Source of the DNA: Siphonodentalium dalli
Taxonomy: Eukaryota > Mollusca > Scaphopoda > Gadilida > Siphonodentaliidae
Assembly: GCA_032622095.1 (NCBI GenBank)
Contig: CP136065.1
Location: forward strand, 37,978,732-38,042,731
Length of the DNA: 64,000 nucleotides
Direction: 5' to 3'
The notes beneath the pieces were generated by a model that was given only the letters and a program-made list of their open reading frames with translations, had not been told where the DNA came from and did not search any database. Shown piece after piece: positions 53,090 to 64,000 of this stretch; within the stretch, counting starts at the first letter, position 1, and every line of letters begins with the position of its first letter. A program made the translations under genes and the position numbers.

Positions 53090-54265
53090 TTTGCTTCCAA
53101 ATAAGTACATTTGGAGATGTTGACACGTGAGGCTATCCAGAAAAACATACGTTTGTATTCCAAAACGATTGATGATGAAGTCCCAGTAATCATTCCTCAT
53201 AGCCCATGCGAAGGTCGATCTGCACAGGAACATGGCGTGTGACATCTCACTATCATATGATACAGCACAGAGATTACATGTCATATTATTGGGATAAGTC
53301 GTTTTGTTTAAAAGTGAGCCAATGTGTTAAAGCTCGTATGTATATTTTGGGAACATTCTTAATAGACGCCAAGTGGACCAGCAGTTTGTTGGTACTGAAT
53401 GAACACATCGGAATATTTCGAGATCACAGTTGTTGCTAACCTCGGATGACCATTCATGACTGTATACTGAGGTAACGCTCTCGTTGACTAGTTTTTTCCA
53501 TGTTTTACCCTATCTGGGAAATAACCTGATACGAGGAAAGTTTCTAGGTGGCCTGTCAGGTGATATTTCTTCAGAAGAAGCGTGATATCGGAACTAAATC
53601 CGGACGTATGACGATTGAATAGTCTGGCACAATATAGTTTGAACAGAAACAGTTTGAGTGGCACTCGATGGCCTTCTGGCACGTGTTGTAATCTTTCGAG
53701 AAAGTCTTTTTATGTCTATCTCGGACGCAAGCGGTTTGGTCCCCATCAGTCCCAGCGCTACATTCGTGTTCGTGCGAGTGGGTAGAGACTGTGCGTTTTT
53801 TATGCACGCACGGAATGAGCGTTCCATGCGTTGGTGATCGGTTGCACTCATATCTGGTAGAATTTCACAACCATAAAGGGCTTTTGGGAGCACAACACAT
53901 TTTAGTAATTTTTGGAGAGTCTGTGGAGTAGCCTTACTTAGAAGACTACGCCCAGTCAGGCCGAAATATGTCCTCCTCAACCGTTCAGCAACAAGAGAGG
54001 CACGCGTTTTTCCGTTATCGAATTTCGACTGTTGAAGTCCTAGATGAACACATTCTGAGCTTTCCGGTAGTAGTTTGTCACCCAATTTCCAGGTCCTATT
54101 GTGAAGTTCTTGTTGGCGTTTCGTTTCGTTAAAAACCACCACTGTACTTTTAGTTACAGAACAGTTAAATGGCCATCGTTTGCTGTAGATATAGCACATA
54201 TCAATGAGGCTATCGAGGCCAGATTTCGTCAGCGACAACAGCTCACGACACAGCTCATAATCCAC
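53090..54265 (-). pseudogene. Decayed non-LTR retrotransposon, RT thumb and C-terminus
   Basis: Minus-strand frame 53594-54265 (223 codons) holds a post-catalytic RT region with TKSTVVVFNE, a GDKLLPESSECVHLGLQ stretch and ALYGCEILP. The coding sense continues in other frames at 53488-53690 and about 53100-53284. The last carries a Cys-x2-Cys...His...Cys zinc-binding end usual in LINE proteins. At least two frameshifts and no catalytic YxDD are present, so it is a relic. It ends at the satellite boundary (53084). Confidence 0.75.
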
Positions 54266-54279
54266 TCAAATTGGCCACT

Positions 54280-54840
54280 GCCTTAACGCTTATTACGCCA
54301 CCTAGTGTGGTGTTTCTAGCATTTGTTTTTTTTATATCGCATGGAGTACAGGGCGAATGTATTCTTGGAGATTGTTTGTACCTTACTCAATCGTACCGAT
54401 ATAATCACGTAGATGCCGAAATTGTAAAGTTAACGCCAGCGGTGTATAATACGTTTATGAAAATATGATAAATCCTATCGATAGAGTCAGGACAGGCTCA
54501 AATTGTAAACTTAAAGTCACCGGTGTAATAATATGTTGTTGAAAATATAAATAATCTGATAGCCTGAAAATATTGTATAACCTATTGGGAGCCCATAATA
54601 AATGGGAATAACCTATTGGGAGCCCCTGCATGTAGTGAACTGAATTGTGGGTATTTTATGGAGATTGTTTGTACCTTACTGAATCGTACCGATATAATCA
54701 CGTAGATGCCGAAGTTGTAAAGTTAACGCCACTGGTGTATAATATGTTTATGATAAATCGTATCGATAGAGTGAGGACAGGCTCAAATTGTAAACTTAAA
54801 GTCGAAAATATAAATAATCTGATAGCCTGAAAATATTGTA
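54280..54840 (+). repeat. Direct duplication, ~270-bp spacing
   Basis: GGAGATTGTTTGTACCTTACT at about 54369 recurs at about 54660, with ~160 bp of similar DNA after each. A related fragment lies near 56140-56200. No gene. Confidence 0.6.
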
Positions 54841-56470
54841 TAACCTGTTGGGAGCCCCTGGTGTAGTGAACTGAATTATGGGTAATTTTAATTGGAGTGC
54901 GCATGTCTGCTTTTTTTGTAGTAACGGCCATCTTTTATTTTCTGTAATTATGGTAAGAGTTTATGGTTTAATTTATTTATTATTTAAGTTTGTTTCAATT
55001 TTTGAATGGTTTTATGTTAACCCGATAATTTGTATTTTGTAAAGAATAAAATTGTTTGAAGAAAAATGGCGAATTTCCAAATTTCCGGCTTCGGATGCTG
55101 TTCTGAGTGTCAGCTCGATAGTGAGACTGAGACTGTGACGGTGTGAGTGACTGAGAGTCTCAAGTTAGTTTATTTACAGTTGTGTTCCGAGTATTTTTTG
55201 TAGTCAAATATTAATGAAATACGCTTTGTTTATATATACTAATTTGCTTATTTATAGAAACGTGTAATATTAATTTGAAAGTTATTTCGATAGACTATTT
55301 GTTTTTAGTTGAAGATAAAACAAATTTGGAAAACAAATATTATAACCCATTGTGAGCCTCGTGAAGTGTATTGTGGGTATTTTAATATAATTGCGCATGC
55401 GCAGTCTATATGCGTTCTTTTGGGGAAATTCGCTATTTTGGTTAAGTGAAACAATGGTATGAGTTCAATGTTTGTTTGTATATAAGAAAGTATATTGAAT
55501 TTTGGAGGCCGACAATTGTATCTATTTGAAGATTAAAAGTTGCTTGTGTGTATTTAGCTGTGCATGGTTCGTTAATTAGGCCAGCCTATTGTCATATTAG
55601 AACGTCTCCAATAACATACAACCTCTCTGCAGTTAACATTGTGAATTTGGCAACAGTCCAAGCAGGCCCTCTAATGGAGCACTGTGAATTTGGCAACAGT
55701 CCAAGACACGTGGGGTATAATAACTGAACACCTGTGGCCAACTTGATCTCCAGAATGTTTTTAAGTGGAAGGGACAGTGTAGTGGGGTGGGGGTGGAAGT
55801 TAGATTTTGACTGTGTATGATTCACAACTTTTGTAAAAAAAAGTTAATGCACATGTAGTTGGAAATTTCATACATTATTACACTACAACATAAAGGTTAA
55901 AATACATGGTTACCATTGCCTGGTATCCCAACTAGTAATTATTGTCCCCATTATGATGGGGACGGGGATCGAATGATGGAGGTATTTTGAGGGGGTGGGA
56001 GTCACAACTGTTATAAAGAATTTTAACAGTTGGAAATTTCATACATGATTACACTAACTTTTTGTCCCCATTTATTTTACTGCTGTCTTGTTTGTTACTG
56101 TATTCCTGATATGGAAATAATAAAGAGCATTTATTACGCCACCTGTGGTGTATCTAGCTGCTGAGATTTTGATATTGCGTGGTGGACAGGGCGAATGCAT
56201 TGTGGGGCTTTTATTTATAGAGTTGGAAATTCCGTTTATTTAAAAGTCGGAACTACGCGACCAGTAGGCCAAGTCCAGTAAAACGGTTCGTTATAGGTGC
56301 TGGTTGTTATTGTTATTTTAACGGAATTCTGAGTTGGTCATTCGCGAAACCAATATATTTTATATTCTATAATTAAAACCGTGGGTATATAATATATGAT
56401 CCTCTTTATGGATATTGTAGGAAGGTAAATTTAGCTAAAGCGGTGGGATATCTTGCAAGACAACACATTT
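54841..56470. other. No gene seen
   Basis: A 23-base word TGTGAATTTGGCAACAGTCC plus AAG repeats at about 55638 and 55683. Otherwise AT-rich DNA with short frames only. Confidence 0.45.
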
Positions 56471-57187
56471 CGGTTTGCGCTATAAATGCTCAATGTTTTA
56501 AGGTGTTACACAACGTCTGATAAAAAGAGTTCTATCGGGAATATTCACACTATTTTTTCAGAGAACATGCATAGAGTAAACATAGTCCTATCGGACTATC
56601 GTAAAGTAGTTCCGTTTAATTCGGGATTAATTAACCCTCAGACTGCCGAAACTGCCGACAATAAATTCGCTTGTTCGTGTCCGCCGAAAATCAAACTTGC
56701 CTGTTTAGAGGTCCCATTTTCGTGGCTAATGGTGATAGAATCACAATTTTTCAGTCAAGTTCATGGATAAATTACATTACACTTAATCGGCTTATGTCCG
56801 CGGCCATAAACCTGCGTTTTGATAACAATGTATTTGAGACAAACTGTTGCGCGGGTATCAGTCGGCGCTTATCGGTTGAAGTTATTATGATCGTGCAACC
56901 TGCGCGTGCAACAAGTGTTCAAATACAACAGAAGAAAAAAATACTATGTCAAATAAATAACGTCATCAATGGACAGACAAGTTTCATTTCCGCGGGACAC
57001 GAAAAAGCGAATTTAATGTAGTCAGTTTCGGCAGTCTGAGGGGTTTAATTAATCTCCTTTACGATATCCCGATAGGACTATATTTACACTATGTTCTCTG
57101 AAAAAAAATGGTGTGAATATTCCCGATAGAACTATTTTTATCAGACGTTTTGTAACACATTAAAACATTGAGCAGTTAGCGCAATTT
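56471..57187. mobile_element. 0.7-kb element with ~190-bp inverted ends
   Basis: 56471-56670 matches the reverse complement of about 57003-57187, for example GTTCTATCGGGAATATTCAC and CAGACTGCCGAAACTG. The ~330-bp interior (56671-57002) is open in one frame for 116 codons (to 57021, ending in the right arm). It has no family I recognise and may be a captured host fragment. Confidence 0.7.
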
Positions 57188-59879
57188 TCTGGAATTTCGG
57201 ACTATTTCGTCTATAAAAATACGATGAGCAACTGAAAATGTTTTTCAACATTCTGGAAGGGGTAGATGTCCAGGTATATATGTTTAAAATTTCACGCATA
57301 AACTATGACAGATAACAAAGTTATAATTAGTTTTATAGGCCCACCATAAATCCCCTATAATAAACGCATGCCTCCGTAAGCACATGGCTTTGCTGTGGAT
57401 GCTTTCGTTCCCAGCATGCATCATTCTCGCTATCTGTAAAATGTCTATGAACAATGGCTGTGCCACGCACTCTTAGCTTTGATCCGCATTTAGAAGCATT
57501 CTGGTGTGGCGAATGAGAAACCTGCAGTAATTTATAAGCCGTAGTTCATTGTAATAATTTGAAGAATTACTTATCTTAACGGAATTCTGAGGCGGTCCAT
57601 TCATGTAACCAATATATTTTATATTATGATTTATATTTATGGCTAATAATACGATCTTGGTGGCGTTACCATTTCTGACTATGGTTTTCTTGTCGCTCTT
57701 GTCTATTTGTTCAATGCTTGTAACGCACTGTGAATACAAACTGTTTTCGCTAATCAAGCAAACGCGCAAAAGTGTAAATCGCTACCCGTAACCACAGGCA
57801 CTTTGTAGAAAACAGTGTTTACATAATATATATATATATGACAAGGTCAGACAATGTTCGGTTTCCCATTCCCGAAATTTGTTGCATTTCTGACTCACCG
57901 AACCGATTATGGCCGCGTAAACGGCATTGTCGCTTGTTTTTCTTCTTTCAAAAGTGAATAAAAACCTCCTTACACTGTCAAATGCAGTGGAATGTCTAAC
58001 AACAACTTTTGTATACTTTGAAGTGAGAAAATTGCTTCAAACCAGACCGTGAACATGCACTCCACGGTTGGTGGTTAACGGAATACGATAGGGGAACACT
58101 CCGACGTTCGTACTCAGATTTCACCAATTTTCGTACCTTGCTTGCCTGTACCAAGAAAATGACCAATTTGATTCTATTTGTCGTTATATATATTTATTAC
58201 CCCATTTGTTATTCCTTTTCATAAAAATAAAATAAAACAAGCCGAAGATGATATGTTTAAAATGTCTTAAGCATGAAATTGGTGATAAGTTGTTATCAGA
58301 GTACGTTATACTTGTGATAGTTACGTTACGCACACGGTGTTCCCATATCGTATTAGCAAATGTGACTCTTTCTCATTGGTCGATATTTAATATACATAAT
58401 GTTTTTTTTCTGACCGTGGTTTCGTAAACAAAGCCACGTGAATATCGACCAATCAGAAAGAGGGCATATTTTGCCATGATTAAATGGCGAATCAGGCCAT
58501 GTTTATGGTTCGATTAGAAAGATTTCTTCCACTTGAAAGTACAAAACAGGTTTATATCGGCATTCTACAGCACATTACATGGTAAGGAGGGTTTATATCA
58601 CTTTTGGAAATAGCAATATACGCGACAATACCGTTTATCCGACCAAAATCGGTGCAGTGTGTCAGAAAATCAACGTTGACGTCGTTCGGCGCTATTCCGT
58701 ACCGAATTAGTGACTCCCCCTGTGGTAGTATATAAGGTATATATTTCAATATGTTTTTGCTACAAGTTCCCCGTGCCCGTAACCAGGAGGTCGCGATAAA
58801 TATCCAGGATATAAGTGCCGGCGGGTGGTAAATCCAAGCATCATGTCGCAGATTTGTCCAATACCGTGTACATTGTTTTCCAGATCCGCGTTTAAAGACA
58901 AATTATAAATAAAACTGTTCAGGCTTATGAACTGTACCACCCTAGATCATTATTCAGGAGGAAGGAGCTCGCAGTTCAATACAAAAATCAAAACATAGTG
59001 AATTGTGATTCCTTAAATTTCATTGAATCAATCTAATTATATAACCGGTACCTAAACATTTTCACGAATGGAGCAGCGCTGGTGCAATATTAAATGTCAT
59101 GTGCCGGTTCATTTTCACAGGTTTTTGCAAAATTTCAGGAAGCTCCAATCATGGAAGGTGTTCATAATTTGGGCTTAAATTATGGGCCGATTTACTAATT
59201 TTTTATATTTGCAGGTTGATGCATGGAGTGAGATGTTTCCCCAGGAGCTGTATAGGGGTTCCATTCCCAAACACCTAGCGGAAACCCTGAATATATGTAA
59301 ACTGGCAATTATCAGTCTTAATTTAATCATTATGCACGTTGAGCCGTTTCAAATTTTACACATCTTTACCTCAGATTGCCCTCCCGAGTTCCGATATAAC
59401 CGACCAAATTTGAAGGCACCTGTAATGTTTGATATTTTAAAACACTCGGTCGCATTATCTGAGTACAAAACCCCAAATAAGCACAATTTTGATATATAAT
59501 TTGTTACGTAAATTAATTTGTAAGACGATAACCAGAATTGATACAACAGAGTTCACTTTTATGGTACCGTATTAATATGTGACACTTTCGATAACTTTAT
59601 TTAGGAGAACAAAATCAAAATTCAATGTCTTTTCAAAAGAAAAAAGTGAGTGGTTGGTCAAGAGTTTTGAAAACATGTTATTAATGACATGGAATGTAGT
59701 TCTGTCTTTATTTAAATCAGCAGAACTAATTGATCTATGTTTAGTTTTATTCTGGCTTTATTTCTGTTCTTTCCAACTTTCCAAGTATATATAATACGTA
59801 TACTTTGATGTTGCAAACATTATGTGGGACTTTAAATGGATTGGGTTGTTATATCTCAGTGGATGTTTTAGGGACGCCC
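57188..59879. other. No gene seen; small repeats
   Basis: A (TA)n run lies near 57823-57838. GACTCTTTCTCATTGGTCGA (about 58363) faces its complement near 58445-58463, a possible cruciform or MITE. A 105-codon frame at 59182 has no recognisable domain. Confidence 0.45.
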
Positions 59880-60120
59880 GTATGCGAGGAGAACCGTCCC
59901 TGCGAATGCAGCTCGACCCGCCCCTGCCAACGCCCAAACCCAATGTTGGCACAACGTCGTATTATTAGTGGAATGCACCGTTGGTTCGACGTCGGTTCAA
60001 CGGCGGGAGCTCAACGGTGCGCCAGCATTGGCTCGACGTTGAACCACCGTCGATTCAACGACGGGATTCGACATTGGTCGACGTTGCGCCACCAACAACG
60101 TCCAGCGCATATTTCGTTTA
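59880..60120. repeat. GC-rich degenerate repeat
   Basis: Repeated words built on TTGGTTCGACGTTG and GGTTCAACG in both orientations, unlike the AT-rich surroundings. It lies just beyond the 3' tail of the LINE. Confidence 0.6.
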
Positions 60121-60159
60121 CTGCGTGGAAAGCTTTTTCTTCCTTATGTGATGCTATTT

Positions 60160-60300
60160 ATAATAATAATAATAATATAGAGTATTTGTATAGCGCCATA
60201 TCCCGTATGGCTCATGGCGCTGAACAATTCACACAAACGCAGTCACACACATTCACACTATAACATATACGCAATAAATAATATGCATGTATTTCAATAA
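60160..60300 (-). other. LINE 3' untranslated region and (TTA)n tail
   Basis: Read on the minus strand, GGCGCTATACAAATAC followed by a run of TTA units ends the element. L2/CR1-type LINEs characteristically end in such short tandem tails rather than poly(A). Confidence 0.7.
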
Positions 60301-63300
60301 TTAAGTCTCCTCAACGTTTTCTGATGTTATTTGTCCGAAATGGGAGATGAATAGGTGAGTTTTTAGGGCCGATTTGAATGTTTCCAAACAGTCAGACTGT
60401 TTCACCTCTTTGGGAAGGTTGTTCCAAATGGTCGGCCCATAGACCTCGAAAGAACGGCGACCAAAGTACATCAGATCTCGTTTAGGTACAACCATCGCAT
60501 TCGCATCCTGTGATCGAAGTGGTCGAGCAGGTACATATTTGACCAACAATGTATCAATATATGGTGGCAAAGCATTATCAATATCCGACTTTCTATAACA
60601 CAAAGTAGCATGTTTGTACACAATTCGTTCAAATATGGGAAGCCAATGTAATTTATACAACAGTGGGGTAACATGATCAAATTTGCCTGCACGGCACACA
60701 ATTTTTGCAGCAATATTAACAATTTTTTGAAGTTTGTGAAGTTGATAATCTGGGAGTCCTGCTAAAATAGAATTACAGTAATCGATTTTGGATAACACAA
60801 ATGAGGACATCAATATTTGTGTGGATTGTTCGGAGATATATGGACGTACATGCGAAATGCGCCGGAGCTCCATATATAAGGACCTGCATAGGTTGCTGAT
60901 GTGAGATGACATTGAGAAGTTTTTGTCGATGGTCACACCGAGGTTTTTAATAACATCAGAAAATTCAATTACACTGTCGCCGATGAGCGTGGCATTAAGA
61001 CTGACCCCCTTCAACCGAGCGTTAGTTCCACAAAGCATAATTTCAGTTTTGCTTTCGTTAAGTTTGAGTTTGTTGATCTCCATCCATGTTTTAACTTCTG
61101 AAACGCATGTCTGAACTTGAGAAATTGCTTCATCTAAGATCGATGGCTCAACTGATATGTACATTTGGGTATCGTCTGCATACATGTGATACTGAATGTT
61201 GTGTTTTTCGATGATGTTTCCAAGAGGCTGTGTGTAAACGAGATATAGTACAGGTCCCAGCACAGAACCTTGGGGCACTCCATATGATAGATGCACGGGG
61301 TTAGACGTCGTAGAATTAACAATAACTGATTGAGTTCTCTCGGTTACGTAAGAATGGAACCACTTTAATACCGTGCCGGACATTCCGAAAGTCACAGAAA
61401 GGCGTTTTAACAGGATGGAATGATCGAGCGTGTCAAACGCCGCAGAGAGGTCAAGGCATGTAAGAATGGAGAGTTTGCCCTCATCTGTCGCACACAGCAA
61501 GTCGTTAAAAATTCGAGTCAAGGCTGTCTCCGTACAGTGATTTTTCTTGTAAGCTGACTGAAAGTTTTCTTCTAAATTATTGTCTTTCAAGTGTTTACGA
61601 AGTTGGTGGAGCACTACACGTTCAAGGACTTTAGATAAGAAAGGAAGATTGGAGACTGGTCTATAGTTTTGCAGCAAATTTTGATCTAAACCAGACTTCT
61701 TTAACAATGGGGTAACACTGGCGTGTTTGAAGCAATGGGGAACAACACCCGTTGAGAGCGAGGAGTTAATAATATCAGTTATTACATCCAAAAGTTGATC
61801 GCAGTGAATACGAAGAAGTGTTGTAGGAATGGGATCTAACGAACATGACTTAGGTGGCATTGACAAAATCACATTCTTAACTTCTTCCGAACTCACAGAT
61901 CGAAATTCGTCCATTTTTCTGTGACTTGAGAACTCCAAATATTCCGGTGCACCATGCGTTTGGTCAACAATGGCTCTGATTTTTGACACTTTGTCTCGGA
62001 AAAACAATGCAAAGGAATCAGCTAAGGTGCCAGCTGCGCGATCGTTGGGGAAAATCGATGGTTTTGACTTTCCAAGCATCGGTTTCGTGATGTTAAACAA
62101 CATTTTGGTCGATTTGCAGCTGTATATTTGATTGTTGTAGAACTCAGTTTTAGCATTCTTGATGGTGACATTCAATTGTCGATTACATTCAACATATATT
62201 TCACGATGTACTGTCAATCCGGATTTTCGCCATGTTCGTTCAGCTTGTCGTTTGATTCGTTTCGATTCAGTGACATCGGACTTTAGCCAAGGTGCCGATG
62301 TTCTGTCGCTGGCCACACGGGATATAAGGGGTGCATGTTCGTCAAGAACCGTTGAGAGTTTGTCGTTGTAAAACAAAGCAAGATCATTATCCGATATATC
62401 AATGGAAGACAATGCGGCATCGATACTGGCTGAGAATTCAGTTCGGTCGATTGCTTTCAGATTACGTGAGGTGATCGTTTTCTTAGGAGCTGCTGACTTT
62501 ACGATTTTGAGGTGGAATTGAACCAAAAAGTGATCACCAATAGTCTTATCCAGGACCTGCAATCCACAAGCCGAGGAAGTCTCTCTCATAACAACCCAGT
62601 CGAGTATGTGCTGACGTCGGTGCGTTGGTTTGTTCACGATTTGGTGCATATCGAATTCAGTAAACACCAATTTGAGGTCGTTGACAGGTTTGTTGTCGCG
62701 GAGTTCGTAATGTAGATTTATATCTCCGAGAAACACAAGATGGCCGTTTGTCAGACTATATGCGGTAACAATATTACTAAATTCTGTAACGAAAGTTGAA
62801 ATTTTGAACTTGTTCTTTTTGTTGGGTGGAGGTCTATACATACAAACACAAGTCACTGGATCGTTTCCCGTCTTCACCACAAATTCAACTGCTTCAAAAG
62901 TAGTGCATTTTTTTACAGTTTTCCAGGTGACAACATATTCGGATTTATAGAGAAGACCAACGCCTCCCCCAGTGCTGGATTTCCGTGGCGATGATATAAA
63001 CGAAAATCCACATGGTGTCAGTTCGTGAATTTTAACTTCATCACCGGCAGGTTTGAGCCATGTTTCCGTTAAGAAGAAAAGATCGCATCGGCTTTCAGTT
63101 ACTAAATCGCAAATGGTATGCGTTTTATTACGGACGGATTGACAGTTTAGTAGGCATATGTTGAAAAACCGATCCGGCTTGATCTGGATGAGCGAGTTCC
63201 CATGTTTACAGGAAGGCAAGTCTGGTTCACTGGCAATCGGTGTTGGTGTGACCACAGCTATCAGTCGAATTTTACGGCGACCGGCCCTATTCCCACGACG

Positions 63301-63354
63301 AGTGCGCTTGGGCGGCTTGGTTGATTCCGCACAACAATGGCGCATTAAGTTCAT
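60301..63354 (-). CDS. L2/CR1-type LINE ORF2: endonuclease plus reverse transcriptase (1,017 aa)
   Basis: One uninterrupted frame. An AP-like endonuclease (~residues 65-290) has LLNCQSVRNK, a Glu in LTETWL, GDINLHY and GDHFLV. Reverse transcriptase (~490-760) has YRPVSNLPFLSKVLE, LDLSAAFDTLDH (catalytic Asp), YGVPQGSVLGP and YADDTQMY (catalytic Asp pair). The C-terminal region carries LHWLPIFERIVYK and GRRSFEVYGPTIWNNLP, usual in L2/CR1-type proteins. No RNase H is seen. The start ATG (63354) is preceded by open codons without an ATG. Intactness suggests recent activity. An ORF1 is not visible within the ~150 bp upstream. Confidence 0.92.
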   Translation of the reverse strand: MNLMRHCCAESTKPPKRTRRGNRAGRRKIRLIAVVTPTPIASEPDLPSCKHGNSLIQIKPDRFFNICLLNCQSVRNKTHTICDLVTESRCDLFFLTETWLKPAGDEVKIHELTPCGFSFISSPRKSSTGGGVGLLYKSEYVVTWKTVKKCTTFEAVEFVVKTGNDPVTCVCMYRPPPNKKNKFKISTFVTEFSNIVTAYSLTNGHLVFLGDINLHYELRDNKPVNDLKLVFTEFDMHQIVNKPTHRRQHILDWVVMRETSSACGLQVLDKTIGDHFLVQFHLKIVKSAAPKKTITSRNLKAIDRTEFSASIDAALSSIDISDNDLALFYNDKLSTVLDEHAPLISRVASDRTSAPWLKSDVTESKRIKRQAERTWRKSGLTVHREIYVECNRQLNVTIKNAKTEFYNNQIYSCKSTKMLFNITKPMLGKSKPSIFPNDRAAGTLADSFALFFRDKVSKIRAIVDQTHGAPEYLEFSSHRKMDEFRSVSSEEVKNVILSMPPKSCSLDPIPTTLLRIHCDQLLDVITDIINSSLSTGVVPHCFKHASVTPLLKKSGLDQNLLQNYRPVSNLPFLSKVLERVVLHQLRKHLKDNNLEENFQSAYKKNHCTETALTRIFNDLLCATDEGKLSILTCLDLSAAFDTLDHSILLKRLSVTFGMSGTVLKWFHSYVTERTQSVIVNSTTSNPVHLSYGVPQGSVLGPVLYLVYTQPLGNIIEKHNIQYHMYADDTQMYISVEPSILDEAISQVQTCVSEVKTWMEINKLKLNESKTEIMLCGTNARLKGVSLNATLIGDSVIEFSDVIKNLGVTIDKNFSMSSHISNLCRSLYMELRRISHVRPYISEQSTQILMSSFVLSKIDYCNSILAGLPDYQLHKLQKIVNIAAKIVCRAGKFDHVTPLLYKLHWLPIFERIVYKHATLCYRKSDIDNALPPYIDTLLVKYVPARPLRSQDANAMVVPKRDLMYFGRRSFEVYGPTIWNNLPKEVKQSDCLETFKSALKTHLFISHFGQITSENVEET

Positions 63355-63507
63355 GTCTCTCAGTTTCGATAAAACGGCAGAAGGAGGTGAGATATCGGCT
63401 CTGGCTAAATCCTTAAGTTGATCACCGGTATAGCGGCGACGAGAAGAAACGTTAGGCTGGCTATTTTCACATAGAAAGAGTTTTCGCCTAGTGCATAACG
63501 GCAGTGG

Positions 63508-63579
63508 CTATTCGCCACCCGGGTGGCGAATAGTCATATAACATAGAAATCGCTATTCGCCACCCGGGTGGCGAATAGC
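63508..63579. repeat. Two perfect palindromes, 26 and 28 bp
   Basis: 63508-63533 and 63552-63579 are the same palindrome centred on CCCGGG with GGTGGCGAATAG arms; the second extends one base further on each side. They are 18 bases apart, just upstream of the LINE. Confidence 0.9.
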
Positions 63580-64000
63580 GTTTTTATATTTTATTTATTT
63601 GCTCCACATACGGAGAGTATGGTGATCTCGAGCATCGGGAATAATGATTGTCAGTCCTTACGCAAAAGGCTGTGAGTTGGGTTGCAATATGAGAAGGGGT
63701 GGGGGTACATTACATTTTTTTCCTAACACTGGAACTTCAAATACGGCATACAAGCATATTTTAGCTCAAAATTATGTGATCTGTATGACAGGTGGAGGTG
63801 GAGGAGGGGAGGAGGGGGGGTGGGGTGTTGCATAACTGAGGATTTTAGGGGGTGGGGGAGGTGTACCGTTTTTTTGTCAAAAACTTGGTGTCAGATTATT
63901 TGTTGTGCATTATATGTAAGGATTTGTGTACTACATTAGGCGTTCATTTCAAGGTTTAGAAGTACATTTCGGACAAATATTTGTCATTGGAATTTGAGAT
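63580..64000. other. No gene; G-rich low-complexity DNA
   Basis: Several runs of three or more G between about 63690 and 63865 on the plus strand could form G-quadruplexes. The frame across them (Gly-rich) is a composition artefact. Confidence 0.6.

Noticed and set aside
1-64000. CRISPR-like or tRNA/rRNA features
   Set aside because: Repeats have no regular short spacers, and no cloverleaf or rRNA-like stretch was recognised.

Overview
The window is intergenic, transposon-rich nuclear DNA of an animal, most likely a marine invertebrate (mollusc-like is my guess, weakly held). The pointers are AT-rich DNA with spliced gene structure, a complete Maverick/Polinton with a chromodomain integrase, a long EN-RT LINE of the L2/CR1 type, a Mutator-like (MULE) transposase joined to Ulp1 and PHD domains, MITEs, and a ~207-bp satellite. 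I recognise no ordinary host gene, tRNA, rRNA or CRISPR array.

Layout. 1-3380: a foldback element with ~390-bp inverted arms, then a short tandem repeat. 3381-20952: a 17.6-kb Polinton bounded by 6-bp target duplications GGTGGC. Its left quarter holds two divergent accessory gene cassettes that share near-identical regulatory DNA. Next come a divergent zinc-knuckle gene and PolB sharing one duplicated N-terminus, then a rightward block: unknown, packaging ATPase, two paralogous small proteins, a split gene, integrase, membrane protein, penton-type minor capsid, basic virion-type protein, major capsid (broken), Cys/His protein and maturation protease. 20953-24932: MITEs and a 1.2-kb inverted-repeat element. 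24933-53084: satellite blocks in mirror orientation around a MULE transposase gene (promoter 31923, exons to 38019, two frameshifts), with a nested 2-kb insertion and a 1,497-bp higher-order repeat. 53090-54265: a decayed LINE 3' portion. 54266-60160: small repeats and one 0.7-kb inverted-repeat element. 60160-63354: a LINE with one intact 1,017-codon frame on the minus strand. The last 0.6 kb has perfect palindromes and G-rich DNA.

How the genes fit together. The Polinton has the full virus-like set: protein-primed type PolB, integrase, packaging ATPase, capsid proteins and protease. It is no longer fully intact: the major capsid has a frameshift and a stop, one late gene is split, and the zinc-knuckle frame has an early stop.

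The most unusual signal is at its left end. All four accessory genes are followed by a 16-base hairpin, GGCCCTTTTCAGGGCC (one extra copy is GGTCCTTTTCAGGACC). This is the form of the metazoan replication-dependent histone mRNA 3' stem-loop, with histone-like ACC/ACCCA flanks. All four genes also share one upstream promoter box. My inference is a small regulon that borrows the host's S-phase histone mRNA 3'-processing machinery. I do not know of a published description of this in a Polinton.
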